39,963 nt of DNA. Source: Heyndrickxia sporothermodurans. Its GTDB lineage: Bacteria > Bacillota > Bacilli > Bacillales > Bacillaceae_C. The stretch spans positions 1 to 39,963 of the forward strand of contig BORH01000032.1 in the NCBI GenBank assembly GCA_018333075.1, written 5' to 3'. Position numbers and translations under genes: made by a program. Shown in pieces: positions 1 through 6,540 of this stretch. Under the pieces are notes generated by a model. It was not told where the DNA came from. It saw only the letters and a list, made by a program, of their open reading frames with translations, and did no database searches. Numbering within the stretch: the first letter of the stretch is position 1; each line of letters starts with the position of its first letter.

Positions 1-25
1 CAATACAATCGTAGACCCTCTACAC
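1..25. other. Left half of the phage attachment site (attL edge / attP right arm)
   Basis: The first 11 bases (CAATACAATCG) are repeated as the last 11 of the window. Bases 3-25 are the inverted partner of bases 39930-39952: 18 of 23 positions match around a central CA dinucleotide. This is the layout of a serine-integrase attP site, and the serine integrase gene lies 140 bp away. What is seen is the direct repeat and the palindrome; that it is the crossover site is inferred. Confidence 0.75.
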
Positions 26-174
26 TGATGAATGTTTACAGAAATATTAATCACGATAAGTTCAAATATTATATTATCACAGAAAAGACAGAAGTAATTG
101 CATCTTTGAAGTATTTTTTCTCTAATAATACTGATATAATAAAAAAGAAGACCCAAGAGTCTTCTAAAAATTAG
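1..174 (+). CDS. Reading frame open from the left edge; possible phage-encoded tail on a disrupted host gene
   Basis: The frame that reads the att core as Gln-Tyr-Asn-Arg stays open from base 1 to a TAG at 172-174, giving 57 residues. The only early ATG codons (28 and nearby) have no ribosome binding site, so an independent gene is unlikely. If the phage sits inside a host gene read left to right, that gene would gain this lysine-rich tail. The end overlaps the integrase terminator on the other strand. Low confidence, because the host side is not in the window. Confidence 0.25.
   Translation, partial: QYNRRPSTLMNVYRNINHDKFKYYIITEKTEVIASLKYFFSNNTDIIKKKTQESSKN
142..170 (-). terminator. Intrinsic terminator of the integrase gene
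   Basis: On the minus strand, AGAAGAC pairs with GTCTTCT (7 bp, 6-nt loop) and is followed by a run of six T. The stem starts at the integrase stop codon, so it ends the integrase message just before the attachment site. Confidence 0.8.
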
Positions 175-1684
175 GGTATAATTGAATTTCGAAATGATCT
201 GGTTCTTTCCACTCTTTTTTACGAAGATATGTCGCTTTCTCAAGTACGGATTTGAGGAGGCGATTTCTCTTTTCTACATCATCTGTATGATGATAAGCTT
301 CTAACACTTTACGTACTAACGGAATATATTCATAAGTATTTTTGTGTTTCATTTTCTCTTTTTCTATCTCTACTTGAAGTTGTTTAATTGTTGATTCTGT
401 ATTATTAATTTTCTCTAATAAAATGTTTTGACGTTCTAAGAATGTCTCGATTGTATAAACACCTTTTTCTAAGAAGTCGTGAAGGTTATTTTTCTGAATA
501 TGAAGTTCCTTTAACTCTTTATTCTTTCTTTCAATAACTTTTTCTTGAATCGGAATAATACTTTCTATCTCTTCAACAGGTGAATTTAATTTCATTTTTA
601 CCATACTATACAAATTGTTAATTAGTTTTGTTTCCACAATATCTAAGTAAGATGATTTTTGCTTCCCTTTACAAGCAGGATTTGTACATCTTAACATAGA
701 ACTTCTTCTATTTGGTCGTGGTAAATTCATCATTGATCTATTGCATAACGCACATACTAAAACACCAGCTAATGGATTTGATAACTTTTTATCCAAATTA
801 TACGAAGGAGCTCTATGCCTTCCAGAGTGAGCTTTATTTGCAAGTTCCCATAATTCATCAGATACTATACTGTCATGTGCATTTTCATGAATGATCCAAT
901 CTTGTGGATCAACTCTTTTTCTTTGGTATTTTCCATGACGTTTAGTGTATTTGAATTTACCCCAAACAAGATCACCTTTATAAACTTCATTTTTTATGAT
1001 TGCTGTAACCATTGAAGGTGACCAATAATCGCGCTTTTCATCAGGTGGTTTCACTCCAAGGCGGTCTAATTCATTTGAAACAGCTTGTCTACCTTTACCG
1101 TCTGCTACCATATCAAAAATCTTTTTAATCACCCATGATGTATTTTCGTCTGGATGCAACTTTAATTTATCATCCCTTGTATAGCCATACGGTGGTTTTT
1201 TAGAGATAGATTTACCTTCTTTAACACTTGCCTTTCTACCACCTTGTAAACGTCTTGTAATGGCTTTCAACTCACCTCTAGCCACTAACGACTTGATACC
1301 AAATATTAATTCCCATTCTTCCGATGTAGGATCATAGATTTCGGTAGGGGTTATTAATAAAGTGCCTGAGTATCTAAAAGCACGATCTATTAAACCTTGG
1401 TCTAACATATCACCACGACCCAAACGGTCTAGGTCCATAACAACTACTGCATCAACTGAGCCACTTTCAACTAACTTTAATAGTTTTTGCATTTGAGGAC
1501 GTTCTAAAACACTTTCTCCAGATACGATTTCCTCGAATGGTTCCATAGCTAAGTCGAATTTCTTCTGTTTAATTAAGGATAGTAAAGCTTTTCGGTGTCT
1601 ATTTAAAGTATCGTAATCATTCCCCCGTTTCTTTTCTTCTTCAATATCTTTACGACTTTTACGCAAATAAATATAGACTTTCAT
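164..1684 (-). CDS. int: Large serine integrase
   Basis: Site-specific recombinase of 506 residues that would join attP to the host attB and, with a directionality factor, excise the prophage. The N-terminal resolvase domain (about 1-145) carries the catalytic Ser10 in YLRKSRKD and the conserved DLDRLGRGD stretch near 84-92. A recombinase domain follows (about 160-300), then a zinc ribbon with Cys311, Cys314, Cys333 and Cys338, then a long coiled coil (about 370-450), as in phiC31/A118-type integrases. The ATG has GAGGTG upstream. It faces the left attachment site and has its own promoter and terminator. No directionality factor is recognised; it may be one of the small early proteins. Confidence 0.96.
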   Translation of the reverse strand: MKVYIYLRKSRKDIEEEKKRGNDYDTLNRHRKALLSLIKQKKFDLAMEPFEEIVSGESVLERPQMQKLLKLVESGSVDAVVVMDLDRLGRGDMLDQGLIDRAFRYSGTLLITPTEIYDPTSEEWELIFGIKSLVARGELKAITRRLQGGRKASVKEGKSISKKPPYGYTRDDKLKLHPDENTSWVIKKIFDMVADGKGRQAVSNELDRLGVKPPDEKRDYWSPSMVTAIIKNEVYKGDLVWGKFKYTKRHGKYQRKRVDPQDWIIHENAHDSIVSDELWELANKAHSGRHRAPSYNLDKKLSNPLAGVLVCALCNRSMMNLPRPNRRSSMLRCTNPACKGKQKSSYLDIVETKLINNLYSMVKMKLNSPVEEIESIIPIQEKVIERKNKELKELHIQKNNLHDFLEKGVYTIETFLERQNILLEKINNTESTIKQLQVEIEKEKMKHKNTYEYIPLVRKVLEAYHHTDDVEKRNRLLKSVLEKATYLRKKEWKEPDHFEIQLYPNF

Positions 1685-1702
1685 TTATAACACCTCATAA
1701 AC

Positions 1703-1731
1703 ATTATACAAATGACCATATACACGAACAA
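1703..1731 (-). promoter_or_regulatory. Integrase promoter
   Basis: Reading on the minus strand, a -35 TTGTTC (1726-1731) and a perfect -10 TATAAT (1703-1708) are separated by 17 bp. They lie just upstream of the integrase ribosome binding site and just downstream of the terminator at 1741-1768, so the integrase is a separate transcription unit. Confidence 0.75.
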
Positions 1732-1740
1732 TAAAAACTT

Positions 1741-1768
1741 AAATAAAAAGGAATCTTATGCAGATTCC
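1741..1768 (-). terminator. Terminator of the minus-strand repressor-side transcript
   Basis: On the minus strand GGAATCT and AGATTCC form a 7-bp stem with a 5-nt loop, followed by TTTTTATTT. The stem includes the stop codon of the small gene just upstream. It separates the repressor-side message from the integrase promoter. Confidence 0.75.
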
Positions 1769-1872
1769 CTTTTACTTTCAATGTCTATATCTATTTTTGT
1801 ACCAACTATAAGTAAATCACCATTTTTAATTACAATTCCATCTGATAATTCTTCTGTATATATTACCTCCAC
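1756..1872 (-). CDS. Small acidic protein of 38 residues, unknown function
   Basis: A GTG start with a purine-rich GGGGAAGGGG about ten bases upstream opens a 38-codon frame. The product is acidic in its first part and has a hydrophobic GDLLIVGTKIDIDI stretch at about residues 18-31; no family is recognised. The stop codon lies inside an intrinsic terminator, which supports it as the last gene of a minus-strand transcript. A LexA-like box sits 45 bp upstream, just after a weak promoter. Its place between repressor and integrase, with possible SOS control, makes an anti-repressor or excision factor possible, but that is a guess. Confidence 0.45.
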   Translation of the reverse strand: MEVIYTEELSDGIVIKNGDLLIVGTKIDIDIESKRESA

Positions 1873-1916
1873 TTGAAAAAGACCCCTTCCCCGGCTGAAA
1901 GTAGTTGAAATTGATA

Positions 1917-1930
1917 CGAACACAGGTTCG
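1917..1930. promoter_or_regulatory. LexA-like (SOS) box upstream of the 38-residue gene
   Basis: CGAACACAGGTTCG has perfect CGAAC/GTTCG arms and agrees with the Bacillus LexA consensus CGAACRNRYGTTYC at 12 of 14 positions. On the minus strand it lies directly downstream of a possible -10 (TATACT), where LexA would block initiation. Confidence 0.5.
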
Positions 1931-1990
1931 TAAAAGTATAAATTAATTATATAACAGACTGAACTATTTTAAAAGGTGTCGGGTGGTGGT

Positions 1991-2016
1991 CAACATTTTA
2001 ATAATGTTGGTTTTTT
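1991..2016 (+). terminator. Hairpin followed by six T, on the strand opposite the repressor
   Basis: CAACATT and AATGTTG form a 7-bp stem with a 5-nt loop, followed by G and TTTTTT on the plus strand. No plus-strand gene lies upstream, so it may stop antisense or read-through transcription. Its CAAC/GTTG ends resemble the operator half-sites near 2.5 kb, so a protein-binding role is also possible. Bases 1931-2093 hold no gene that I can support. Confidence 0.4.
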
Positions 2017-2093
2017 CGACAATTGGTTATGAAATTAAAAAGATGCATTTGAGTTATTTCTTATATATATGCAAGTTGACGAAATATGTCGAA

Positions 2094-2435
2094 TTATTTT
2101 TTATTATATTTATCGAAAATTTCTAGTACTGTTTTAATCTGATGTGGTGTTAATTCTTTTTCATTCATTTCATCAATAAATGTAATCCATTCTGTTCCTG
2201 CGTTTTTTAACTCAGTTGGTATTTCTGTTTGCTCTCCAAAAAAATAACTAATATCCACTTCGAAGTATTCTGCTAACTTTTCTAAAAGTTTTATTGATGG
2301 TTCAGATCCGTTTTCTATTCTATTTAAATGACTTGGATCATAATCAATTGCTGCCCCTAATTTTCTTAAAGATAATCCTTTATCATTTCTAAGTTGTTTT
2401 ATTTTCTTTCCTATTTCCTGTCTTAATTTTTCCAT
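2094..2435 (-). CDS. XRE-family phage repressor (CI-like)
   Basis: A 113-residue DNA-binding protein that would keep the prophage silent. Residues 5-62 form a typical HTH_3 domain: KKIKQLRNDKGLSLRKLG, then the recognition region DPSHLNRIENGSEPS and a final helix. The C-terminal 45 residues are probably for oligomerization. No S24/LexA-type peptidase domain is present and no ImmA-like protease gene is nearby, so SOS induction cannot work by self-cleavage. It is transcribed divergently from a Cro-like gene, and the promoters overlap putative operators. Confidence 0.85.
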   Translation of the reverse strand: MEKLRQEIGKKIKQLRNDKGLSLRKLGAAIDYDPSHLNRIENGSEPSIKLLEKLAEYFEVDISYFFGEQTEIPTELKNAGTEWITFIDEMNEKELTPHQIKTVLEIFDKYNKK

Positions 2436-2480
2436 TAAAATTCCCCTCTAATATAGATTTTAAAATTTATTTAATTTTTT

Positions 2481-2546
2481 TATAAAAAAACGTTGCTTTT
2501 AAACCAACAATAGATTATATTAGATTTAAGTTGTTGAGTAACAAAC
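2481..2546. promoter_or_regulatory. Divergent repressor/Cro promoters with overlapping operators
   Basis: Plus strand: TTGCTT (2493-2498), 17 bp, TATATT (2516-2521), leading into the Cro-like gene. Minus strand: TTGGTT and TATAAA with a 17-bp spacer leading into the repressor. Both -35 boxes lie in the 17-bp near-palindrome GTTGCTTTTAAACCAAC (2492-2508). A second TTGTT/AACAA site lies at 2531-2544. This is a classical shared control region; which protein binds which site is inferred. Confidence 0.7.
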
Positions 2547-2572
2547 AACAAAAATGAAAGGAGGGTTGATAT

Positions 2573-2758
2573 TTGAATAATAATAACATAGCTTCAATTA
2601 GAAAATCTAAAAAAATCACACAATCTGAACTAGCTAAAAAACTAAATATAAACCGTTCCTATTTAAGCGAAATTGAGAATGGAAAAGCTAAACCGAGCGT
2701 TAGAATGTTGGAACGTATAGCGGCTGAACTAGGTGTAAGTGTAAAAGATTTTTTTTAA
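2573..2758 (+). CDS. Small XRE-family Cro-like regulator
   Basis: This 61-residue protein is almost entirely one HTH_3 domain: IRKSKKITQSELAKKLNINR followed by SYLSEIENGKAKPSVRML. It starts with TTG, six bases after GGAGGG. It is the first gene to the right of the divergent control region, and operator-like repeats lie on both sides of it. This fits a Cro role in favour of lytic growth. It has no effector or oligomerization domain. Confidence 0.82.
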   Translation: MNNNNIASIRKSKKITQSELAKKLNINRSYLSEIENGKAKPSVRMLERIAAELGVSVKDFF

Positions 2759-2765
2759 TCATTTT

Positions 2766-2807
2766 GTTGTTTTTAAAACAATGTCTATAAAGCAACGTTG
2801 TTTATAG
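2766..2807. promoter_or_regulatory. Second operator cluster downstream of the Cro-like gene
   Basis: GTTGTTTTTAAAACAAT (2766-2782) matches the site at 2492-2508 in layout (GTTG, T/A-rich centre, CAA). Next to it is a 23-bp near-perfect palindrome (2785-2807) with CTATAAA/TTTATAG arms around CAACGTTG. The shared GTTG/CAAC ends suggest that the same repressor binds here. The palindrome could also form an RNA hairpin. Confidence 0.5.
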
Positions 2808-2904
2808 TCATAATAGCTTTTCCTCAAGTTCCTATTTTACGGTTTTCACTAATTTTTAACAAGTCGAACCATCTAATTTAATTTTCGACAAAGGAGGTAT
2901 TTAT

Positions 2905-3120
2905 ATGTACGTTAACGGAACATCACCGCATAAACATCAGGTAAGAGGTGATGTTGGAATGAAAGAAATACAAGATGGGAACACAAAAATCATCATTCAT
3001 TCTAATTTTGTTTACTTATCTGAAGAAGAACAGACAAAATGGTTTGAATCTGAATTAAAAAAAGGAAATCCAATTGTTAAAGAAATAGAAGCTGCTGTAA
3101 ATGCATGCTATCAAAATTAA
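2905..3120 (+). CDS. Small early phage protein, unknown function
   Basis: First gene of the long early operon, 71 residues, with a strong AAAGGAGG eight bases before the ATG. A second ATG with AGAGGTGATG upstream (2959) would give a 53-residue form that begins at MKEIQDGN, so the true start is uncertain. The product is polar and mostly helical at its end, with no family recognised. Just upstream, GTCGAA and TTCGAC arms (about 2864-2889) form an inverted repeat that may be an operator. Confidence 0.7.
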   Translation: MYVNGTSPHKHQVRGDVGMKEIQDGNTKIIIHSNFVYLSEEEQTKWFESELKKGNPIVKEIEAAVNACYQN

Positions 3121-3132
3121 GGAGGTTTCATA

Positions 3133-3378
3133 ATGAACACTGATCAAAAGTTAGAAGTGTTGAAAGCTGCATTAGAACTTGGAGCAGACATTCATATCAA
3201 CTTTCATTTAGATGACCAACAAAGAGCAAACACCATCATCAAAACTCTTTCAACAATGACGGGTCAAGAAGTTAATTATCGTGTGGTATCTGGCGATACT
3301 CATTGTTACAAAATGGGGAATCACACGTTTGATACATCAATCTTTTGCAAAGAAAAGGAGGAAGTGAAATATGCTTAA
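3133..3378 (+). CDS. Small early phage protein, unknown function
   Basis: An 81-residue protein with AAGGAGG before its ATG; its end overlaps the next gene by 8 bp. It looks like a compact alpha/beta fold: an N-terminal helix, a strand with several His/Asp residues (ADIHINFHLDD) and a two-Cys C-terminal half. No family recognised. Tight spacing indicates translational coupling within the early operon. Confidence 0.72.
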   Translation: MNTDQKLEVLKAALELGADIHINFHLDDQQRANTIIKTLSTMTGQEVNYRVVSGDTHCYKMGNHTFDTSIFCKEKEEVKYA

Positions 3379-3733
3379 CGATCATCCTGAAATCATTCAA
3401 ACCATGAAAACAGGTTATCCAAATTTAGTTGCTCAACCGGAATATGCTGGCATTGATTTTTTCGGCAATGAGATTTTATCCAATGATTCTATCGCAGAAG
3501 ATAGGGAACAGCAGGAAACCATCCTATCAGAGCATCTAGACGGTTATTTACAAGGTCAATATGGTTTTGTATTCGCAAATAGTCAACACGCTTCAAAAGA
3601 TTTCTACAACGATGAAATAGAGGTAAATGATTCAGTGGTATTTGATTCAATAAAAGGTCGAGTGGTCTTAAAAGAAAATTTAGAACACTATCTAGAATTG
3701 CATTACAATTTTAAATTTACGATTGCGGATTAG
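3371..3733 (+). CDS. YqaI-like protein with two tandem domains
   Basis: A 120-residue protein that contains the same module of about 43 residues twice. Both copies read D-F-(F/Y)-x-(N/D)-E-I, then NDS, then an ENLEHYL-like helix and a (Y)xF-x-F ending (about 29-72 and 77-120). This resembles the small YqaI family of Bacillus prophages, which normally has one copy, so an internal duplication is likely. Function unknown. It overlaps the gene before it by 8 bp. Confidence 0.7.
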   Translation: MLNDHPEIIQTMKTGYPNLVAQPEYAGIDFFGNEILSNDSIAEDREQQETILSEHLDGYLQGQYGFVFANSQHASKDFYNDEIEVNDSVVFDSIKGRVVLKENLEHYLELHYNFKFTIAD

Positions 3734-3745
3734 ACACATTATGTG
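3731..3745. repeat. Intergenic repeat TAGACACATTATGTG, copy 1
   Basis: This 15-bp element holds the palindrome CACATTATGTG and starts on the stop codon of the gene before it. Identical bases occur at 6512-6526 and a 13/15 match at 14616-14630, each time at the end of a gene and before a new ribosome binding site. Confidence 0.7.
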
Positions 3746-3765
3746 TAATAGAAAGGATGATAGAA

Positions 3766-4053
3766 ATGTACGATAAAGAAGCCGTTTATGATACTCAAGT
3801 AGCACCTTTAATGGCAGAAATTATTAAAATCTGCAAAGCAGAAGGAATACCATTCAATGCTCAATTTTATTTACAGCAAGAAAGAGAAGATGCTGAATTT
3901 GAAAATCAAGCAACTTACTGTTCAACTGTTATTCCTTGCAGTGAGGATATGCATAAAGAACATAAGGAGCATATGAAATTTGTAGCAGAAGCAATGAGAT
4001 ACGGTAAAGCTGGAAAGCCATTTATAATGACCGCAACTATTAGAAAATCTTGA
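3766..4053 (+). CDS. Small early phage protein, unknown function
   Basis: The ATG at 3766 lies nine bases after GAAAGG. An in-frame ATG three codons earlier would abut that site and is less likely. The 95-residue product is acidic, with cysteines at about residues 24, 52 and 58 and a TM-free, helical look. No family is recognised. It belongs to the early operon and is preceded by one of the TAGACACATTATGTG repeats. Confidence 0.7.
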   Translation: MYDKEAVYDTQVAPLMAEIIKICKAEGIPFNAQFYLQQEREDAEFENQATYCSTVIPCSEDMHKEHKEHMKFVAEAMRYGKAGKPFIMTATIRKS

Positions 4054-4095
4054 TTCAAATAACGAAAATTAGACGACATAGTGAGGTGAGAAGGT

Positions 4096-4194
4096 ATGTC
4101 GCAAGAAAAATACGTAAAACTCAAGCACGTTAAAGAATTAATTGGACTAAATTTACGATTACGTATTAAGGAGGGAAAGCATGAAATTATATGA
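4096..4194 (+). CDS. Very small basic protein (32 residues)
   Basis: The ATG follows GAGGTGAGAAGG, and the frame overlaps the start of the Gp157-like gene by 14 bp, which suggests translational coupling. The product is basic (KLKHVKELIGLNLRLRIKEG) and too short to assign. Support comes only from the ribosome binding site and the gap that it fills. Confidence 0.45.
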   Translation: MSQEKYVKLKHVKELIGLNLRLRIKEGKHEII

Positions 4195-4660
4195 GTTATC
4201 TCAAAGCTACAATCAGTTACTTGATATGGCTGACGAAATGGACCATGAAACGTTTATGGATACGTTGGAATCTATTCAGGAAGAAATGGATCTAAAAGTT
4301 GAAAATACTGCAAAACTTATGCGTTCTATACAGGGAGATATTGAAGCTATTAAATCCGAGGAAAAACGTCTTGCTGACCGTAGGAAAGCAATGGAAAACA
4401 GAATTGAATCAATCAAGTTCTATCTTCAAAACGAAATGGAGATTGCTGGTATAGATAAGATCAAGCGACCAACTATCACAATATCTATCGCCAACAATCC
4501 ACCAGGTGTACAAATAGATGATGAAAGTTTAATTCCATCTGAATATATGGTACCAGTTCCAGACCGTATAGACAAGAAGGCGATTCTAAGTGCACTTAAA
4601 GATGGTGAATATATTGAAGGTTGTACTCTATCTCAATCAAGGGGGATTCGAATTAAATGA
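4181..4660 (+). CDS. Siphovirus Gp157-family protein
   Basis: A 159-residue protein matching the Gp157 family: an N-terminal helical region (LYELSQSYNQLLDMADE), a coiled coil with RRKAMENRIESIKFYL near residue 70-90, and a C-terminal beta region with VPDRIDKKAIL. Family members are common in early regions of Gram-positive phages beside recombination genes. The family has been linked to superinfection resistance in Streptococcus, but no mechanism can be read here. It precedes the ERF gene with a 4-bp overlap. Confidence 0.88.
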   Translation: MKLYELSQSYNQLLDMADEMDHETFMDTLESIQEEMDLKVENTAKLMRSIQGDIEAIKSEEKRLADRRKAMENRIESIKFYLQNEMEIAGIDKIKRPTITISIANNPPGVQIDDESLIPSEYMVPVPDRIDKKAILSALKDGEYIEGCTLSQSRGIRIK

Positions 4661-5325
4661 ATATATATCAAAAGTTGGTAGAAGTTCGTAAATCAGTTCC
4701 TTACCTACAAAAAGAAGCTCAGGGAGCACAATATCAGTATGTAGGTAGTTCTCAAGTGTTAGCAGCTGTACGGGCTAAAATGGACGAATTAGGGTTATTA
4801 CTAACGGTTAAGGTAATTGGTCATAATGTCAAATCAGAGACCGTAGAAAATAAGGATAAATACGACAAGTTAAAAAAGACAACGACTTACTTCACAGAAC
4901 TAGATTTAGAATTCACTTGGATTAACGCAGAGAATCCAGAGGAAACATTAACCTTGCCATTTTACGGTCAAGGAGTGGATATAGCAGGTGAAAAAGGAGT
5001 AGGGAAGGCACTTACCTATGCTGAGAAGTATTTCCTTCTTAAACAGTTTAACATCGCAACTGATAAAGATGATCCAGACTCATTCCAAGAGAAATCAGAA
5101 TCCTACCGTAAACCAGAACCAATTTCAGCACAGGATTTAGGAACATTGAAATCAAGAGTTCTCGAATTCGCTCAACTTCGAAATAAAACGGATGCAGAAG
5201 TTTTCAAAGTTCTAAACATATCTAACATAGAAAGTTTGAATGAAAAAGAAGCGAAAATAACCATTGCTAAGCTAAACGGATGGATTGCATCAGCTAAAAA
5301 GGAATTGAAAAAGAAAGGGGCTTAA
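4657..5325 (+). CDS. erf: ERF-family single-strand annealing recombinase
   Basis: A 222-residue protein of the ERF superfamily. These proteins bind single-stranded DNA and anneal complementary strands during phage recombination and replication repair. The family core covers about residues 1-145: the N-terminal QKLVEVRKSVPYLQKEAQG, a central TYFTELDLEFTWIN strand and GKALTYAEKYFLLKQFNI, the family's best conserved stretch. The C-terminal tail is lysine-rich. It overlaps the Gp157-like gene by 4 bp. The stop codon lies in a GGGGCT/AGCCCC hairpin. Confidence 0.92.
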   Translation: MNIYQKLVEVRKSVPYLQKEAQGAQYQYVGSSQVLAAVRAKMDELGLLLTVKVIGHNVKSETVENKDKYDKLKKTTTYFTELDLEFTWINAENPEETLTLPFYGQGVDIAGEKGVGKALTYAEKYFLLKQFNIATDKDDPDSFQEKSESYRKPEPISAQDLGTLKSRVLEFAQLRNKTDAEVFKVLNISNIESLNEKEAKITIAKLNGWIASAKKELKKKGA

Positions 5326-5335
5326 ACAGCCCCAA
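5319..5335 (+). other. Hairpin at the end of the ERF gene
   Basis: GGGGCT and AGCCCC form a 6-bp GC-rich stem with a 5-nt loop over the ERF stop codon. No T run follows; a strong AAGGAGG comes next. It may protect the mRNA end or affect translation of the following gene. Confidence 0.45.
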
Positions 5336-5347
5336 GGAGGTCATCCT

Positions 5348-5518
5348 ATGCTTTTAGATTCAGTCATCCTGCCACAACTCAAATCAGAGATTAAGAGTTT
5401 CTTAGATGATTTCCCAAATACCAATGTAGAAGAAATCTGCGCATCTTTTGATATATCACTCATGTTTGCAGGAGAGGTTACAAATATTGTGGAGGAGTGG
5501 AAAGGGAATGAGTATTGA
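5348..5518 (+). CDS. Small acidic phage protein (56 residues)
   Basis: A strong AAGGAGG lies before the ATG. The product is helical and acidic (FLDDFPNTNVEEICASFDIS), and its end overlaps the next gene by 11 bp. No family recognised. It is shorter than usual gene-finder limits but well supported by its ribosome binding site and tight fit. Confidence 0.65.
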   Translation: MLLDSVILPQLKSEIKSFLDDFPNTNVEEICASFDISLMFAGEVTNIVEEWKGNEY

Positions 5519-5603
5519 AGCGAATCTAATATTGTTTGCGATCTATTTTTTAGTAGGATTTTTTGTAGGAGGAATTAGGAAAGAGGGGAAAAAACATGAG
5601 TAA
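5508..5603 (+). CDS. Single-pass membrane mini-protein (31 residues)
   Basis: The ATG follows GTGGAGGAGTGGAAAGG. Residues 5-23 (ANLILFAIYFLVGFFVGGI) form one transmembrane helix, followed by a basic RKEGKKHE tail, which predicts a cytoplasmic C-terminus. It overlaps both neighbours. Such mini-proteins are common in early phage operons; the role here is unknown. Confidence 0.55.
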   Translation: MSIEANLILFAIYFLVGFFVGGIRKEGKKHE

Positions 5604-6450
5604 CGATGTCATTAATGTTGGATTGTACGGTGGAAAAGGTATTTTTGGAGGAAAAGAAACACCACTAGAAGCAAGTGTAATTTCATGTGATAAATACGAA
5701 AGTTGTTCTTATTACGAGAATAATCAATGTTTGGCTGTTAGATCAATTAGTAGTGCAGGTTGTAAATACGGCAAAGTTAATACAGTTCGTGGTTATACAA
5801 GTCGAGCAAAGAAATATAGCCAATTTAAGAGAGAATGGCAAAACCATGAGCAATATAACAAATTAAGTTATCCTCCACAAAAAATAGGTGTGATTGACGG
5901 AGTAATAGTATTTCCCTATCCATTTATAAAAATCGAAAAACAAGAAAATGGAAAACACTCTATTCAACAACCTGGTTTGTTTAATAATAGTGCTTCCTTC
6001 ATTGAAATAGAAAAGTTTAATACCGATTTAATATACCGTATCTGTTCATATAGACCACAAGCATTAATGGGTGGAGAAATAGCTAGTTATCAAAAAGAAA
6101 AAGTTCCTTTGTTTTTATCGCATTTACGAGAAGTGCTTCCAGAAATATATGAAAAGTTTATAGCAGCTTATCCTAAGTTTGGAAGAAAAATAGATTATGT
6201 AGGAAGGAAAGCATTACTAAAAACAATCAAGCCTTCTCTAATTGAATATAGAAGTAGAGATTATCCTAATCTAAACAATGATTGGTATTGGGATGGAGAA
6301 TGTTTAAATTACAAATGGGGATATGTCAGTAGTGTTTCGGTTATTAACGATTACGAGGTTGTAGAATTCAAATTAAAACCATCAGAGCAAACTACTGTGA
6401 AAATATCAAGCAATGAACAAGTTACAGAACAAACAATTTTTGTTGATTAG
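5596..6450 (+). CDS. Cysteine-motif phage protein of 284 residues, unknown function
   Basis: The largest unassigned protein of the early operon. Near residues 31-56 it has CDKYESCSYYENNQCL followed by C-K-Y-G, four cysteines spaced like a metal-binding knuckle or Fe-S site. A domain rich in Tyr, Trp and Pro follows, with a basic (RGYTSRAKKYSQFKREWQNH) segment at about 65-84. The C-terminal 30 residues are low in order. Position just after the recombination genes suggests a role in DNA metabolism, but this is inference only. Start chosen by GAGGGGAAAA before the ATG. Confidence 0.7.
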   Translation: MSNDVINVGLYGGKGIFGGKETPLEASVISCDKYESCSYYENNQCLAVRSISSAGCKYGKVNTVRGYTSRAKKYSQFKREWQNHEQYNKLSYPPQKIGVIDGVIVFPYPFIKIEKQENGKHSIQQPGLFNNSASFIEIEKFNTDLIYRICSYRPQALMGGEIASYQKEKVPLFLSHLREVLPEIYEKFIAAYPKFGRKIDYVGRKALLKTIKPSLIEYRSRDYPNLNNDWYWDGECLNYKWGYVSSVSVINDYEVVEFKLKPSEQTTVKISSNEQVTEQTIFVD

Positions 6451-6502
6451 TGGAGTTATCACATGATTAACATAGCTGTCTATATCTGTTGTTAAGTTGG
6501 AT

Positions 6503-6525
6503 GATGAAGAGTAGACACATTATGT
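6503..6525. repeat. Intergenic 23-bp repeat, copy with TAGACACATTATGTG core
   Basis: Bases 6503-6525 match 14607-14629 at 21 of 23 positions. Both begin GATGAA, contain AGTAGACACAT and end ATGT, and both lie just before a ribosome binding site. The 6451-6540 gap holds no gene; a ten-codon frame at 6464 is too short to call. Confidence 0.65.
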
Positions 6526-6540
6526 GAAGGAGCTGATTTT

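Noticed and set aside
1-11. 11-bp terminal repeat as a cos end or assembly overlap
   Set aside because: The repeat begins at the centre of a 48-bp palindrome next to a serine integrase, so an att site explains it better, though an assembly overlap in a circular molecule is not excluded.
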